Positions 18,013-22,419 of a stretch of 35,194 nucleotides of DNA are shown here, one piece after another. Below the pieces are notes generated by a model. The model had not been told where the DNA came from. It worked only from the letters and a program-made list of their open reading frames with translations, and ran no database searches. The position numbers and the translations under genes were made by a program. Source of the DNA: an uncultured Acidimicrobiaceae bacterium (GTDB lineage: Bacteria; Actinomycetota; Acidimicrobiia; Spongiisociales; UBA5794); contig CAMYIJ010000039.1 in assembly GCA_947258375.1 (NCBI GenBank), positions 1 to 35,194 on the forward strand. Reading direction: 5' to 3'. The stretch's first letter is position 1, and each line of letters starts with the position of its first letter.

Positions 18013-18182
18013 TAGAGGCCTTCGCCTCTAGGGGACGGGCTGGTCTTCAAGCAGTATGCGGTCGAGGCATAGGTCTCCCAGCGAGGACTGGTCGTAGCTG
18101 TTAGGTAGCGCGCCAGCGGCGACAAAAGGTCCTCGTCATAACGGTACGGGCCCGGATTTATCCGGGCCCGTACTTCTTTTTG
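18013..18182 (+). ncRNA. structured RNA of unknown family ending in an intrinsic terminator
   Basis: Four helices follow one another. A 7-bp hairpin with a CTTC loop spans 18013-18030. GCTGG/CCAGC at 18039-18082 encloses TATGC/GCATA. GAGGAC/GTCCTC at 18083-18134 encloses GTCG/CGAC and GCTG/CAGC. A 13-bp terminator stem at 18144-18173 closes the series. This is more ordered than a plain 3' UTR. It could be a small RNA, a processed antiporter 3' UTR or a leader for the hydrolase. I matched it to no known riboswitch. Confidence 0.45.
18144..18182 (+). terminator. intrinsic terminator
   Basis: Perfect 13-bp stem GTACGGGCCCGGA/TCCGGGCCCGTAC with a TTTA loop, followed by TTCTTTTT. The strongest canonical terminator in the window, closing the antiporter transcription unit and the structured RNA before it. 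Confidence 0.9.
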
Positions 18183-18195
18183 GGCTCGTGCTGAT

Positions 18196-18245
18196 GTTCG
18201 TTGTGCTTAAACGGGCGCTATAGGGCGGATTTAGGCACAACGAAC
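18196..18245. repeat. 16-bp inverted repeat upstream of the hydrolase gene
   Basis: GTTCGTTGTGCTTAAA at 18196-18211 and TTTAGGCACAACGAAC at 18230-18245 pair over 16 positions, 15 perfectly and one as G-U. It lies 30 bp before the hydrolase ATG. It could be an operator for a dimeric regulator or a leader hairpin. There is no T-tract, so it is not a terminator. Confidence 0.55.
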
Positions 18246-18274
18246 ACAGGGACCCGATCCGCTTTAATGGCGTC

Positions 18275-19057
18275 ATGCTCGAGGTCCTGTTCAAGCCTGG
18301 AGTCGAACGACGCACTCGGACTCCCCTTCTCTTCGTCCACGGGGCGTGGCACGGGGCGTGGTGCTGGGATCGGGGATTCCTCGACTTCTTTGCGCAACGC
18401 GGTTGGGACTCGTATGCGCTGAGCCTCCGCAATCACGGCGGGTCGGAGGACCGCGGGTCCCTACGCTGGATACGCCACCACACGTTCGTTGCAGATATTG
18501 CCTCGGTGGCAAACGACTTCGAGGCTCCGCCGGTGATGATCGGCCATTCGATGGGCGGCTACCTGGTCCAGAAATACATGGAGAAGAACGAGTTGACCGG
18601 AGCGGTGCTCATGGGGTCAGTGCCGGTTTCGGGGACCCTCGGGGCCAGCCGGAGATTCGCCCGGCGCCATCCCCTGCGGTTCCTCAAGCTGCTCGCGACA
18701 ATGAGCCTGTGGCCGGTGGTGGCAACCCCCGCCCTCGCCCGCGAGTATCTCCTGGCTGCCGATACACCTGACGCCGCCGTCATCGAGATCCACGAGATGC
18801 TTCAAGATGAGTCATATTTGACCTACCTCGACATGATGGGATTGGCGCTCCCCAAGCCGGGACGAACGGAGGCTCCGGTCATGGTTTGCGCCGGGTCCGA
18901 CGACGCCCTCTTCACCGTCCGCGAAGCGGAGAAGACCGCTGCCGCGTATGGCGTTGCGGCTCAGATCTTCGAAGGGCTCCCCCACGACATCATGCTGGAC
19001 CCGAACTGGGATACCGCAGCTCGCTCGATTGCCCGCTGGCTAGAGGATGTCACGTAG
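18275..19057 (+). CDS. alpha/beta hydrolase
   Basis: 260 residues. LLFVHGAWHGAWCWD at the N-terminus is the oxyanion HG region, the nucleophile elbow is GHSMGG with S92, and candidate acid and base residues lie in CAGSDDALFT and GLPHDIMLD. Serine hydrolase or esterase; substrate unknown. No strong ribosome site is visible, and the gene lies just downstream of a large inverted repeat. Confidence 0.85.
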   Translation: MLEVLFKPGVERRTRTPLLFVHGAWHGAWCWDRGFLDFFAQRGWDSYALSLRNHGGSEDRGSLRWIRHHTFVADIASVANDFEAPPVMIGHSMGGYLVQKYMEKNELTGAVLMGSVPVSGTLGASRRFARRHPLRFLKLLATMSLWPVVATPALAREYLLAADTPDAAVIEIHEMLQDESYLTYLDMMGLALPKPGRTEAPVMVCAGSDDALFTVREAEKTAAAYGVAAQIFEGLPHDIMLDPNWDTAARSIARWLEDVT

Positions 19058-19085
19058 CCCCTCGCGGACTACTCGAGAACGGCCC

Positions 19086-19114
19086 TTGACAGATTCGCCG
19101 AGTCGTGCGATATT
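19086..19114 (+). promoter_or_regulatory. sigma70-type promoter
   Basis: TTGACA (19086-19091), a 17-bp spacer and GATATT (19109-19114). This is the best vegetative promoter seen in the window, in an otherwise GC-rich context. Transcription would start near 19121, immediately before a terminator hairpin, and points at the tRNA array. Confidence 0.65.
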
Positions 19115-19122
19115 CGCTTCGG

Positions 19123-19162
19123 CCGTAACACCCCGTCCGGGGGCGTTGCGGCTTTTGTTTTT
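19123..19162 (+). terminator. terminator or attenuator directly after the promoter
   Basis: CCGTAAC/GTTGCGG and CCCC/GGGG stack into one hairpin, followed by CTTTTGTTTTT. It may end the hydrolase transcript from upstream. If the promoter at 19086 is used, it would limit initiation to a leader of about 40 nt unless antiterminated. Confidence 0.7.
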
Positions 19163-19400
19163 GGCGGCGGGATCCATCCCTCGAGGATGCAGGGTCTCGT
19201 CGGAGTAAAGGAAAAGACATTGGCATATTCGCCAGAAACCCATATCGCGAAATCGCTGGGCACGGTTGAACAACCGCGCCGTAGCGACTGGCGGACCGCG
19301 TCCGGGATGAATCCCTGCGTCGGTTTGGCGAGGCTCGATATAACGCCGGCGGCCCTAGGGGGCTCGAGGACCTGATCTGAATCAGTTCTCATTCCACCTC

Positions 19401-19426
19401 AGGCCGCCCGCAAGGGCGGCCTTTCT
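19401..19426 (+). terminator. intrinsic terminator-like hairpin
   Basis: Perfect 9-bp stem AGGCCGCCC/GGGCGGCCT with a GCAA tetraloop, then TTCTTG. The tract is short but the hairpin is very stable. Lies about 250 bp before the first tRNA. Confidence 0.6.
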
Positions 19427-19671
19427 TGTGCCCCAAGAGAGGTTCCCGACCACAAGATTTCAGGATATGCACACAGCCCGACAGGGCGAGACGGGGCCAA
19501 GCAACCCCCCGCAGAGGCACATTGACAACTGCAGAGAGATCGCATCAAGCGAGAGCTTCGGCTCTCGCACAACCCGGTGGATCGGGGGGATGGCGGGGCG
19601 GGACCGCCACATAGTTACGGCCAATAACACGCAGTTCCGTCTCCTCCACTCCCCCGCTCCGCCGGATACAT

Positions 19672-19743
19672 GCCCTGGAAGCTCAAAGGATGAGCAGCGG
19701 CTTGCGAAGCCGAAGGGTGCAGGTTCGAACCCTGCACAGGGCA
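19672..19743 (+). tRNA. tRNA-Arg (GCG)
   Basis: Anticodon GCG at 19704-19706 in loop TTGCGAA. D-arm GCTC/GAGC, T-arm GCAGG-TTCGAAC-CCTGC, acceptor paired except at the last pair. Base 8 is A rather than the usual T. No CCA encoded. GCG is unusual in bacteria, which normally read CGC with inosine-modified ACG. First tRNA of the array. Confidence 0.82.
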
Positions 19744-19745
19744 CT

Positions 19746-19820
19746 GTGGCTGTAGCTCAATGGCAAGAGCGCTGGGTCGTGACCCCGGAGACGCCGGTTC
19801 AACTCCGGTCGGCCACCCCA
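19746..19820 (+). tRNA. tRNA-His (GTG)
   Basis: Anticodon GTG at 19779-19781, acceptor GTGGCTG/CGGCCAC, discriminator C followed by CCA. The C73 supports His. Two oddities: base 33 is C in loop TCGTGAC, and the base before position 1 is T rather than the encoded G-1 usual in bacterial tRNA-His. Confidence 0.85.
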
Positions 19821-19896
19821 CGGGAGGTAGCTCAATGGGTAGAGCACCGGTCTCATAAGCCGGAGTGTGCAGGTTCGACTCCTGCCTTCCCGACCA
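19821..19896 (+). tRNA. tRNA-Met (CAT), elongator-type
   Basis: Anticodon CAT at 19854-19856 in loop CTCATAA. Acceptor CGGGAGG/CTTCCCG, T-arm GCAGG-TTCGACT-CCTGC, discriminator A, CCA encoded. A paired C1-G72 argues against an initiator. A tRNA-Ile whose CAT is modified to lysidine cannot be excluded. Confidence 0.85.
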
Positions 19897-19897
19897 C

Positions 19898-19968
19898 AGG
19901 CGATGGGCTGGGCCCAGGCGAGCCTCCAAAGCTTGCCGCGCGGGGTTCGATACCTCGATCGCCTGCCA
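19898..19968 (+). tRNA. tRNA-Trp (CCA), atypical D-arm
   Basis: Anticodon CCA at 19926-19928 in loop CTCCAAA. Acceptor AGGCGAT/ATCGCCT is perfect, discriminator G, CCA encoded. The D-region is shortened to a self-complementary CTGGGCCCAG without a normal D-loop, so folding in the body is unusual. It may be degenerate or specialised. Confidence 0.72.
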
Positions 19969-19970
19969 AT

Positions 19971-20044
19971 GCCGGAGTAGCTCTAAGGAAGAGTCTCTGC
20001 TTTGTAACCAGAACGTCCGAGTTCGATTCTCGGCTCCGGCTCCA
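19971..20044 (+). tRNA. tRNA-Thr (TGT)
   Basis: Anticodon TGT at 20003-20005. Acceptor GCCGGAG/CTCCGGC perfect, T-arm CCGAG-TTCGATT-CTCGG, CCA encoded after a T discriminator. One C-C mismatch closes the anticodon loop. Confidence 0.85.
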
Positions 20045-20047
20045 GGC

Positions 20048-20066
20048 CGGCCTGCGGCCCGTTTTT
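20048..20066 (+). terminator. terminator-like hairpin between tRNA-Thr and tRNA-Pro
   Basis: CCGGCC-type stem around 20046-20060 (GGCCG/CGGCC, 5-nt loop) followed by GTTTTT. Short, so it may attenuate rather than stop transcription through the array. Confidence 0.45.
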
Positions 20067-20137
20067 CAGGATGTAGCTCAATGGCAGAGCCCCGGTTTTG
20101 GGAACCGGTGACGGAGGTTCGATTCCTCCCGTCTTGA
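20067..20137 (+). tRNA. tRNA-Pro (TGG)
   Basis: Anticodon TGG at 20099-20101 in loop TTTGGGA with a perfect CCGGT/ACCGG stem. Acceptor CAGGATG/CGTCTTG pairs with G-U wobbles, T-arm GGAGG-TTCGATT-CCTCC. CCA not encoded (CC then G). Confidence 0.88.
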
Positions 20138-20141
20138 CCGA

Positions 20142-20216
20142 GGCGCAGTAGCTCCAACTGGGTAGAGCAACTGACTGTCGATCAGAAGGCTGCCGGTTCG
20201 AATCCGGTCTGCGCCG
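20142..20216 (+). tRNA. tRNA-Asp (GTC)
   Basis: Anticodon GTC at 20177-20179 in loop CTGTCGA. Acceptor GGCGCAG/CTGCGCC perfect, discriminator G. No CCA encoded. Its T-arm and acceptor 3' strand are repeated, with changes, at 20313-20340 beyond a 120-bp insert. Confidence 0.9.
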
Positions 20217-20340
20217 CTATCGCTGAGAAGCAACAACGCGCGGCTACATCGGCGCCCCCGGAAATGCGCGACAAACGACGCAGGGCGCCGGTTCCGCGGC
20301 TCACGAACCAAGCTTGACGGTTCAAGTCCCGTCTGCGCCG
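20217..20340 (+). mobile_element. ~120-bp element with duplicated tRNA-Asp 3' end (copy A)
   Basis: Begins right after tRNA-Asp and ends with a diverged copy of its T-arm and acceptor strand (CTGCGCCG at 20333). The core shares CGCGCGGCTACATCG, CCGGAAATGCGCGACAA and GGGCGCCGGTT with copy B at 22208-22328. CGCGC/GCGCG inverted pairs lie inside. No open frame. It looks like a non-autonomous insert at a tRNA 3' end, or an RNA with a T-arm-like 3' domain. Confidence 0.55.
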
Positions 20341-20342
20341 CC

Positions 20343-20384
20343 GGGAACGCCTCCGGCGTTCCTTGGGAGTTGCTACGCAACTCC
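20343..20384. repeat. REP-like double hairpin
   Basis: GGAACGCC/GGCGTTCC with a TCC loop, then GGAGTTGC/GCAACTCC with a TAC loop, separated by TTG. Member of a palindromic family filling tRNA spacers here and recurring at 24977 and 35108. Confidence 0.8.
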
Positions 20385-20405
20385 GCGGTGCGCTCCAGCA
20401 CCCCG

Positions 20406-20477
20406 GCCCTCGTCGTCTATGGGCGAAGATCTCGGGTTTTCACCCCGAAGAGCAGAGTTCGAGTCTCTGCGAGGGCA
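20406..20477 (+). tRNA. tRNA-Glu (TTC)
   Basis: Anticodon TTC at 20439-20441 in loop TTTTCAC. Acceptor GCCCTCG/CGAGGGC perfect, anticodon stem TCGGG/CCCGA, T-arm CAGAG-TTCGAGT-CTCTG. No CCA encoded. Confidence 0.92.
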
Positions 20478-20484
20478 CGGCCAC

Positions 20485-20555
20485 GACCCGGTCGTCCATG
20501 GGTAGGACCGCAGGTTCTCAACCTGCAAAACAGAGTTCGAGTCTCTGTCGGGTCA
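20485..20555 (+). tRNA. tRNA-Glu (CTC)
   Basis: Anticodon CTC at 20517-20519 in loop TTCTCAA with stem GCAGG/CCTGC. Acceptor GACCCGG/TCGGGTC, T-arm CAGAG-TTCGAGT-CTCTG. No CCA encoded. A second Glu isoacceptor directly after the first. Confidence 0.9.
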
Positions 20556-20556
20556 C

Positions 20557-20629
20557 GGGAACGCCTGCGGCGTTCCTTGCGAGTTTGGTAGAACCAAACT
20601 CGAGGAAACGGGAACGCCTGCGGCGTTCC
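20557..20629. repeat. REP-like hairpins
   Basis: GGAACGCC/GGCGTTCC (TGC loop) at 20558-20576, GAGTTTGG/CCAAACTC (loop TAGAA) at 20581-20601, then a second copy of the first hairpin at 20611-20629. Same family as 20343 with a different second hairpin. Confidence 0.8.
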
Positions 20630-20633
20630 TCAC

Positions 20634-20712
20634 ACCGAGTTCGGCTCTGGGAAGCCATCCGGCCTGTAAAGCCGGCGCGCAAGCTGGCGGGGTTCGATTC
20701 CCTGACTCGGTA
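20634..20712 (+). tRNA. tRNA-Tyr (GTA)
   Basis: Anticodon GTA at 20666-20668 with perfect stem CCGGC/GCCGG. A long variable region of about 12 nt, as expected of class II tRNA-Tyr. Acceptor ACCGAGT/ACTCGGT perfect. No CCA encoded. Confidence 0.92.
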
Positions 20713-20717
20713 CGCCT

Positions 20718-20792
20718 GCCTCCGTAGCTCAGTGGACGAAGAGCGCCGGGTTTCTACCCCGGGCGACAGAGGTTCGAATCCTCTCGGAGGTA
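20718..20792 (+). tRNA. tRNA-Arg (TCT)
   Basis: Anticodon TCT at 20753-20755 in loop TTTCTAC, stem CCGGG/CCCGG. Acceptor GCCTCCG/CGGAGGT with G1-U72, T-arm AGAGG-TTCGAAT-CCTCT. Reads AGA/AGG, rare codons in a high-GC genome. No CCA encoded. Confidence 0.9.
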
Positions 20793-20797
20793 CTCAT

Positions 20798-20872
20798 GCC
20801 GCTGTGGTGCAACGGACAGCATCTCTGGCTTCGAACCAGAGGATGGGGGTTCGATTCCCTCCAGCGGTACCA
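20798..20872 (+). tRNA. tRNA-Arg (TCG)
   Basis: Anticodon TCG at 20831-20833 in loop CTTCGAA, stem TCTGG/CCAGA. Acceptor GCCGCTG/CAGCGGT with G1-U72, discriminator A and CCA encoded. Confidence 0.9.
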
Positions 20873-20873
20873 A

Positions 20874-20946
20874 GCCCCCGTAGCTCAAATGCAAGAGCGC
20901 CGGGCTTTTACCCCGGGCGGTGGAGGTTCGAGTCCTCCCGGGGGTA
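20874..20946 (+). tRNA. tRNA-Lys (TTT)
   Basis: Anticodon TTT at 20907-20909, stem CCGGG/CCCGG. Acceptor GCCCCCG/CGGGGGT. The D-loop AAATGCAA lacks the usual GG pair at positions 18-19, which normally docks on the T-loop. No CCA encoded. Confidence 0.87.
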
Positions 20947-20997
20947 CCGAACGTCGCGGTACAAGGGTGACCCTGTTCCGATTCGAGCGAACCACAT

Positions 20998-21070
20998 TCC
21001 GATGTAGCTCAATTGGTAGAGCGCCTCCCTGTTAAGGAGGAGGTTGAAGGTTCGAACCCTTCCGTCGGAG
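20998..21070 (+). tRNA. tRNA-Asn (GTT)
   Basis: Anticodon GTT at 21031-21033, perfect stem CCTCC/GGAGG. Acceptor TCCGATG/CGTCGGA, discriminator G, T-arm GAAGG-TTCGAAC-CCTTC. The 51-bp spacer before it holds two small hairpins (20944-20962 and 20965-20974). Confidence 0.92.
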
Positions 21071-21074
21071 CATC

Positions 21075-21146
21075 GGGCCTGTAGCTCAATGGGAGAGCGC
21101 CACCCTTGCAAGGTGGGAGGTGTGAGTTCGAGTCTCACTAGGTCCA
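21075..21146 (+). tRNA. tRNA-Ala (TGC)
   Basis: Anticodon TGC at 21107-21109, perfect stem CCACC/GGTGG. Acceptor GGGCCTG/TAGGTCC with wobbles, T-arm GTGAG-TTCGAGT-CTCAC. It lacks the G3-U70 in its usual surroundings only in part: position 3 is G opposite T, the alanine identity pair. Confidence 0.92.
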
Positions 21147-21148
21147 CG

Positions 21149-21217
21149 GCAACGCCTCCGGCGTTGCTTGGGAGTTGCTACGCAACTCCAGGCGACACAG
21201 CTCCCCATCGGGGAGCT
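21149..21217. repeat. REP-like hairpins
   Basis: GCAACGCC/GGCGTTGC, then GGAGTTGC/GCAACTCC (TAC loop), then AGCTCCCC/GGGGAGCT (ATC loop). Three hairpins with 3-nt loops in the tRNA-Ala to tRNA-Phe spacer. The first is a compensated variant of the GGAACGCC type. Confidence 0.78.
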
Positions 21218-21229
21218 TGCGACAGACAA

Positions 21230-21302
21230 GGTGCTCTAGCTGAACTGGCCCAAGCGCCCGGTTGAAGCCCGGGAGAACGAGGTTCGATTCCTCGGGGTAC
21301 CA
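21230..21302 (+). tRNA. tRNA-Phe (GAA)
   Basis: Anticodon GAA at 21264-21266 in loop TTGAAGC, stem CCCGG/CCGGG. Acceptor GGTGCTC/GGGTACC with wobbles, T-arm CGAGG-TTCGATT-CCTCG. No CCA encoded. Confidence 0.88.
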
Positions 21303-21303
21303 C

Positions 21304-21400
21304 GGCTCCCCTTCGGGGAGCTTGCGAGTTTGGCTGGCGCCAAACTCGTGGCAACGCGCCGACTGCGAGCAGTTCGAGCGGCTCCTGGCTTGCTCGAACT
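21304..21400. repeat. palindromic repeats between tRNA-Phe and tRNA-Ile
   Basis: GCTCCCC/GGGGAGC (TTC loop), GAGTTTGG/CCAAACTC (loop CTGGCG), then a perfect 9-bp hairpin AGTTCGAGC/GCTCGAACT at 21371-21400. The first two belong to the spacer repeat family. Confidence 0.72.
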
Positions 21401-21404
21401 CCAC

Positions 21405-21477
21405 AGACCAGAAGCCGAAGGGTCAAGGCACCTCTCTGATAAGGAGGAGCAAGTGGGTTCGACTCCCACCTGGTCTA
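21405..21477 (+). tRNA. tRNA-Ile (GAT)
   Basis: Anticodon GAT at 21438-21440 in loop CTGATAA. Acceptor AGACCAG/CTGGTCT perfect, T-arm GTGGG-TTCGACT-CCCAC. The D-stem is only 3 bp (GCC/GGC). No CCA encoded. Confidence 0.9.
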
Positions 21478-21478
21478 C

Positions 21479-21498
21479 GGCAATGCCTCCGGCGTTGC
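21479..21498. repeat. REP-like hairpin
   Basis: GGCAATGCC-type arm pairing with GGCGTTGCC, TCC loop. Single member of the spacer family, directly before the first Y-RNA-like element. Confidence 0.7.
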
Positions 21499-21499
21499 C

Positions 21500-21634
21500 G
21501 ACGAAGCGATGCGAAGAGACGGGATACTTCAACGGTAGAGAACCGTGGGGAAACCCCGGTAGTTGCTGGTTCGAATCCAGCCCGCGATCGCAAGAGAGCG
21601 GATATGCCTGCCTCGACGGTGTTCTCGCTTCGTC
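21500..21634 (+). ncRNA. Y-RNA-like element 1
   Basis: The closing stem GACGAAGCGA/TCGCTTCGTC is a perfect 10 bp. Inside come the shared internal strands TGCGAA (5') and GACG..GTTC (3'), then the helix GAGACGGG/CCTGCCTC (one A-C mismatch), identical to element 2. The core holds a tRNA-like T-arm GCTGG-TTCGAAT-CCAGC at 21565-21581, followed by a short acceptor-like stem CCGC/GCGG. A clear D-arm is missing. It fills the interval between tRNA-Ile (with its REP) and tRNA-Val. YrlA-type assignment is by architecture and by the Ro60 gene downstream. Confidence 0.62.
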
Positions 21635-21639
21635 AACCT

Positions 21640-21710
21640 GCCCGGCTAGCTCAACGGAAGAGCGCCTGTCTTACAAACAGGAAACGGCGGTTCGATTCCG
21701 TCGCTGGGTA
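21640..21710 (+). tRNA. tRNA-Val (TAC)
   Basis: Anticodon TAC at 21672-21674, perfect stem CCTGT/ACAGG. Acceptor GCCCGGC/GCTGGGT with wobbles, T-arm GGCGG-TTCGATT-CCGTC. Lies between two Y-RNA-like elements, 5 bp from each. No CCA encoded. Confidence 0.9.
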
Positions 21711-21714
21711 CGAA

Positions 21715-21843
21715 CGCTGATGCGAAGAGACGGGTTACTTCACTCAATAATGACGGGGTCGTGGGTTCGAGTCCCACCCAGCTTCGGCTGGTAGCTCAGT
21801 TGGTAGAGCACGCAATGTGCCTGCCTCGACGAGGTTCTCAGCG
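21715..21843 (+). ncRNA. Y-RNA-like element 2 with a circularly permuted tRNA-like domain
   Basis: Closing stem CGCTGA/TCAGCG, conserved TGCGAA and GACGAGGTTC strands, then GAGACGGG (21727-21734) pairing with CCTGCCTC (21820-21827). The core, in order: T-arm GTGGG-TTCGAGT-CCCAC (21761-21777), acceptor-like CCAGC-TTCG-GCTGG (21778-21791), TA, and D-arm GCTC-AGTTGGTA-GAGC (21794-21809). This is a tRNA elbow with its acceptor ends joined by a tetraloop and opened at the anticodon side. That layout has been described for bacterial YrlA Y RNAs. It sits between tRNA-Val and tRNA-Lys, so tRNA end processing would release it. Confidence 0.78.
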
Positions 21844-21848
21844 CTCAC

Positions 21849-21920
21849 GGGATCAAAGCATTGATGGCGATGTAGCGGGTTCTTACCCCGCTGAACAAGG
21901 TTCGATTCCTTGTGGTCCCA
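21849..21920 (+). tRNA. tRNA-Lys (CTT)
   Basis: Anticodon CTT at 21882-21884 in loop TTCTTAC, stem GCGGG/CCCGC. Acceptor GGGATCA/TGGTCCC, T-arm CAAGG-TTCGATT-CCTTG. Weak D-stem (GCA/TGT). Second Lys isoacceptor. No complete CCA encoded. Confidence 0.88.
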
Positions 21921-21935
21921 CCTAAAAACTGAACC

Positions 21936-22021
21936 GGAAGGTAGCGCGCAGCGGTGCGCAACTGGTCTTGAAAACCAGGCCGGGTGCAGGCCCGAGGGTT
22001 CGACTCCTTTACCTTCCTCCA
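21936..22021 (+). tRNA. tRNA-Ser (TGA)
   Basis: Anticodon TGA at 21969-21971, perfect stem CTGGT/ACCAG. The long variable arm (GGGTGCAGGCCC region) fits class II Ser. Acceptor GGAAGGT/ACCTTCC perfect, CCA encoded. Discriminator T instead of the usual G. Confidence 0.9.
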
Positions 22022-22024
22022 CAT

Positions 22025-22098
22025 GCCGCTCTAGCCCAACCGGCAGAGGCGCCCGGCTCAAGACCGGGGAGGTCTGGGTTCGACTCCCAGGGGCGGCA
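22025..22098 (+). tRNA. tRNA with CAA anticodon (Leu codon UUG), class I body
   Basis: Anticodon CAA at 22059-22061 in loop CTCAAGA, stem CCCGG/CCGGG. Acceptor GCCGCTC/GGGCGGC, T-arm CTGGG-TTCGACT-CCCAG. The variable region is only GAGGT, whereas bacterial tRNA-Leu has a long variable arm. Either an aberrant tRNA-Leu or a tRNA of another identity with a changed anticodon. No CCA encoded. Confidence 0.82.
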
Positions 22099-22119
22099 CG
22101 GGAATGCTTCCGGCGTTCC
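22099..22119. repeat. REP-like hairpin
   Basis: GGGAATGC/GGCGTTCCC pairing with a TTCC-type loop. A wobble-bearing member of the GGAACGCC family between tRNA-Leu(CAA) and tRNA-Ser(GCT). Confidence 0.65.
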
Positions 22120-22122
22120 CAT

Positions 22123-22207
22123 GGAGGGTTGGCAGAGAGGTAATGCGCCGGGTTGCTAACCCGAGGCTGGGTGCAAGCCCACGGAGGTTCAACCCCTCCA
22201 CCCTCCG
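22123..22207 (+). tRNA. tRNA-Ser (GCT)
   Basis: Anticodon GCT at 22155-22157 in loop TTGCTAA. Acceptor GGAGGGT/ACCCTCC perfect, discriminator G, long variable arm, T-arm GGAGG-TTCAACC-CCTCC. Its last 23 bases are repeated exactly at 22306-22328. No CCA encoded. Confidence 0.9.
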
Positions 22208-22328
22208 CAAGCGGGGCGACGCCAACGCGCGGCTACATCGCGCAACCGGAAATGCGCGACAAGCGCCGCGGGGCGCCGGTTGCCCGACTCGCCCAAGAGC
22301 GTGACAGGTTCAACCCCTCCACCCTCCG
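22208..22328 (+). mobile_element. ~120-bp element with duplicated tRNA-Ser 3' end (copy B)
   Basis: The 23-bp end of tRNA-Ser (22185-22207) recurs exactly at 22306-22328, bounding a 121-bp unit. The core matches copy A and contains CGCGC/GCGCG and GCAACCGG/CCGGTTGC inverted pairs. Arrangement resembles an element integrated at a tRNA 3' end that restores the end. No coding capacity. Confidence 0.6.
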
Positions 22329-22341
22329 AACGAAATCACAT

Positions 22342-22413
22342 TCCCGAGTGGTGTAACCGGAAGCACACCTGGCTCTGAACCAGGAGGACGGGGTTCGAAT
22401 CCCTGCGCGGGAG
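22342..22413 (+). tRNA. tRNA-Gln (CTG)
   Basis: Anticodon CTG at 22375-22377 in loop CTCTGAA, perfect stem CCTGG/CCAGG. Acceptor TCCCGAG/CGCGGGA has one A-G mismatch; discriminator G; T-arm CGGGG-TTCGAAT-CCCTG. Last tRNA before rtcB, 7 bp from the big leader hairpin. Confidence 0.88.
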
Positions 22414-22419
22414 CTGGAG

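Larger units (their letters stand above)
19058..19671. other. non-coding stretch before the tRNA array
   Basis: About 610 bp with no convincing gene. It holds a consensus promoter, two terminator-type hairpins (19123-19162 and 19401-19426), and a perfect 8-bp hairpin with a UUCG loop at 19549-19568. A second TTGACA at 19522 has no good -10 partner. A 62-codon plus-strand frame (19187-19375) lacks a spaced ribosome site and recognisable similarity. The region reads as leader and regulatory DNA for the array. Confidence 0.5.

Noticed and set aside
18001..18143. tRNA-Sec, 6S RNA or SRP RNA as identity of the structured region after the antiporter
   Set aside because: No T-loop motif, no SRP tetraloop motif and no 6S-like central bubble could be found, so it is left unassigned.
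19187..19375. A 62-codon gene between the two terminator-like hairpins
   Set aside because: GAGG lies directly against the ATG, leaving no spacing, and no recognisable features; more likely untranslated leader.
19522..19550. A second promoter with TTGACA at 19522 driving the array
   Set aside because: No acceptable -10 hexamer at 16-18 bp spacing.
19428..20157. Long open frames on both strands across the tRNA array (for example 227 codons on plus, 180 on minus)
   Set aside because: They run through tRNA genes; their apparent conserved peptides are translations of tRNA T-arms and resemble known spurious protein annotations.
21516..21588. A tRNA gene between tRNA-Ile and tRNA-Val, suggested by a good T-arm at 21565-21581
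   Set aside because: No 5' acceptor strand matches the 3' strand, and the would-be anticodon loop lacks T33. The sequence is better explained as the core of Y-RNA-like element 1.
21761..21810. Two broken tRNAs (a 3' half followed by a 5' half) at 21761-21809
   Set aside because: The halves are joined by a perfect CCAGC-TTCG-GCTGG hairpin and enclosed by stems shared with element 1, so a permuted Y-RNA-like fold explains them better than decay.
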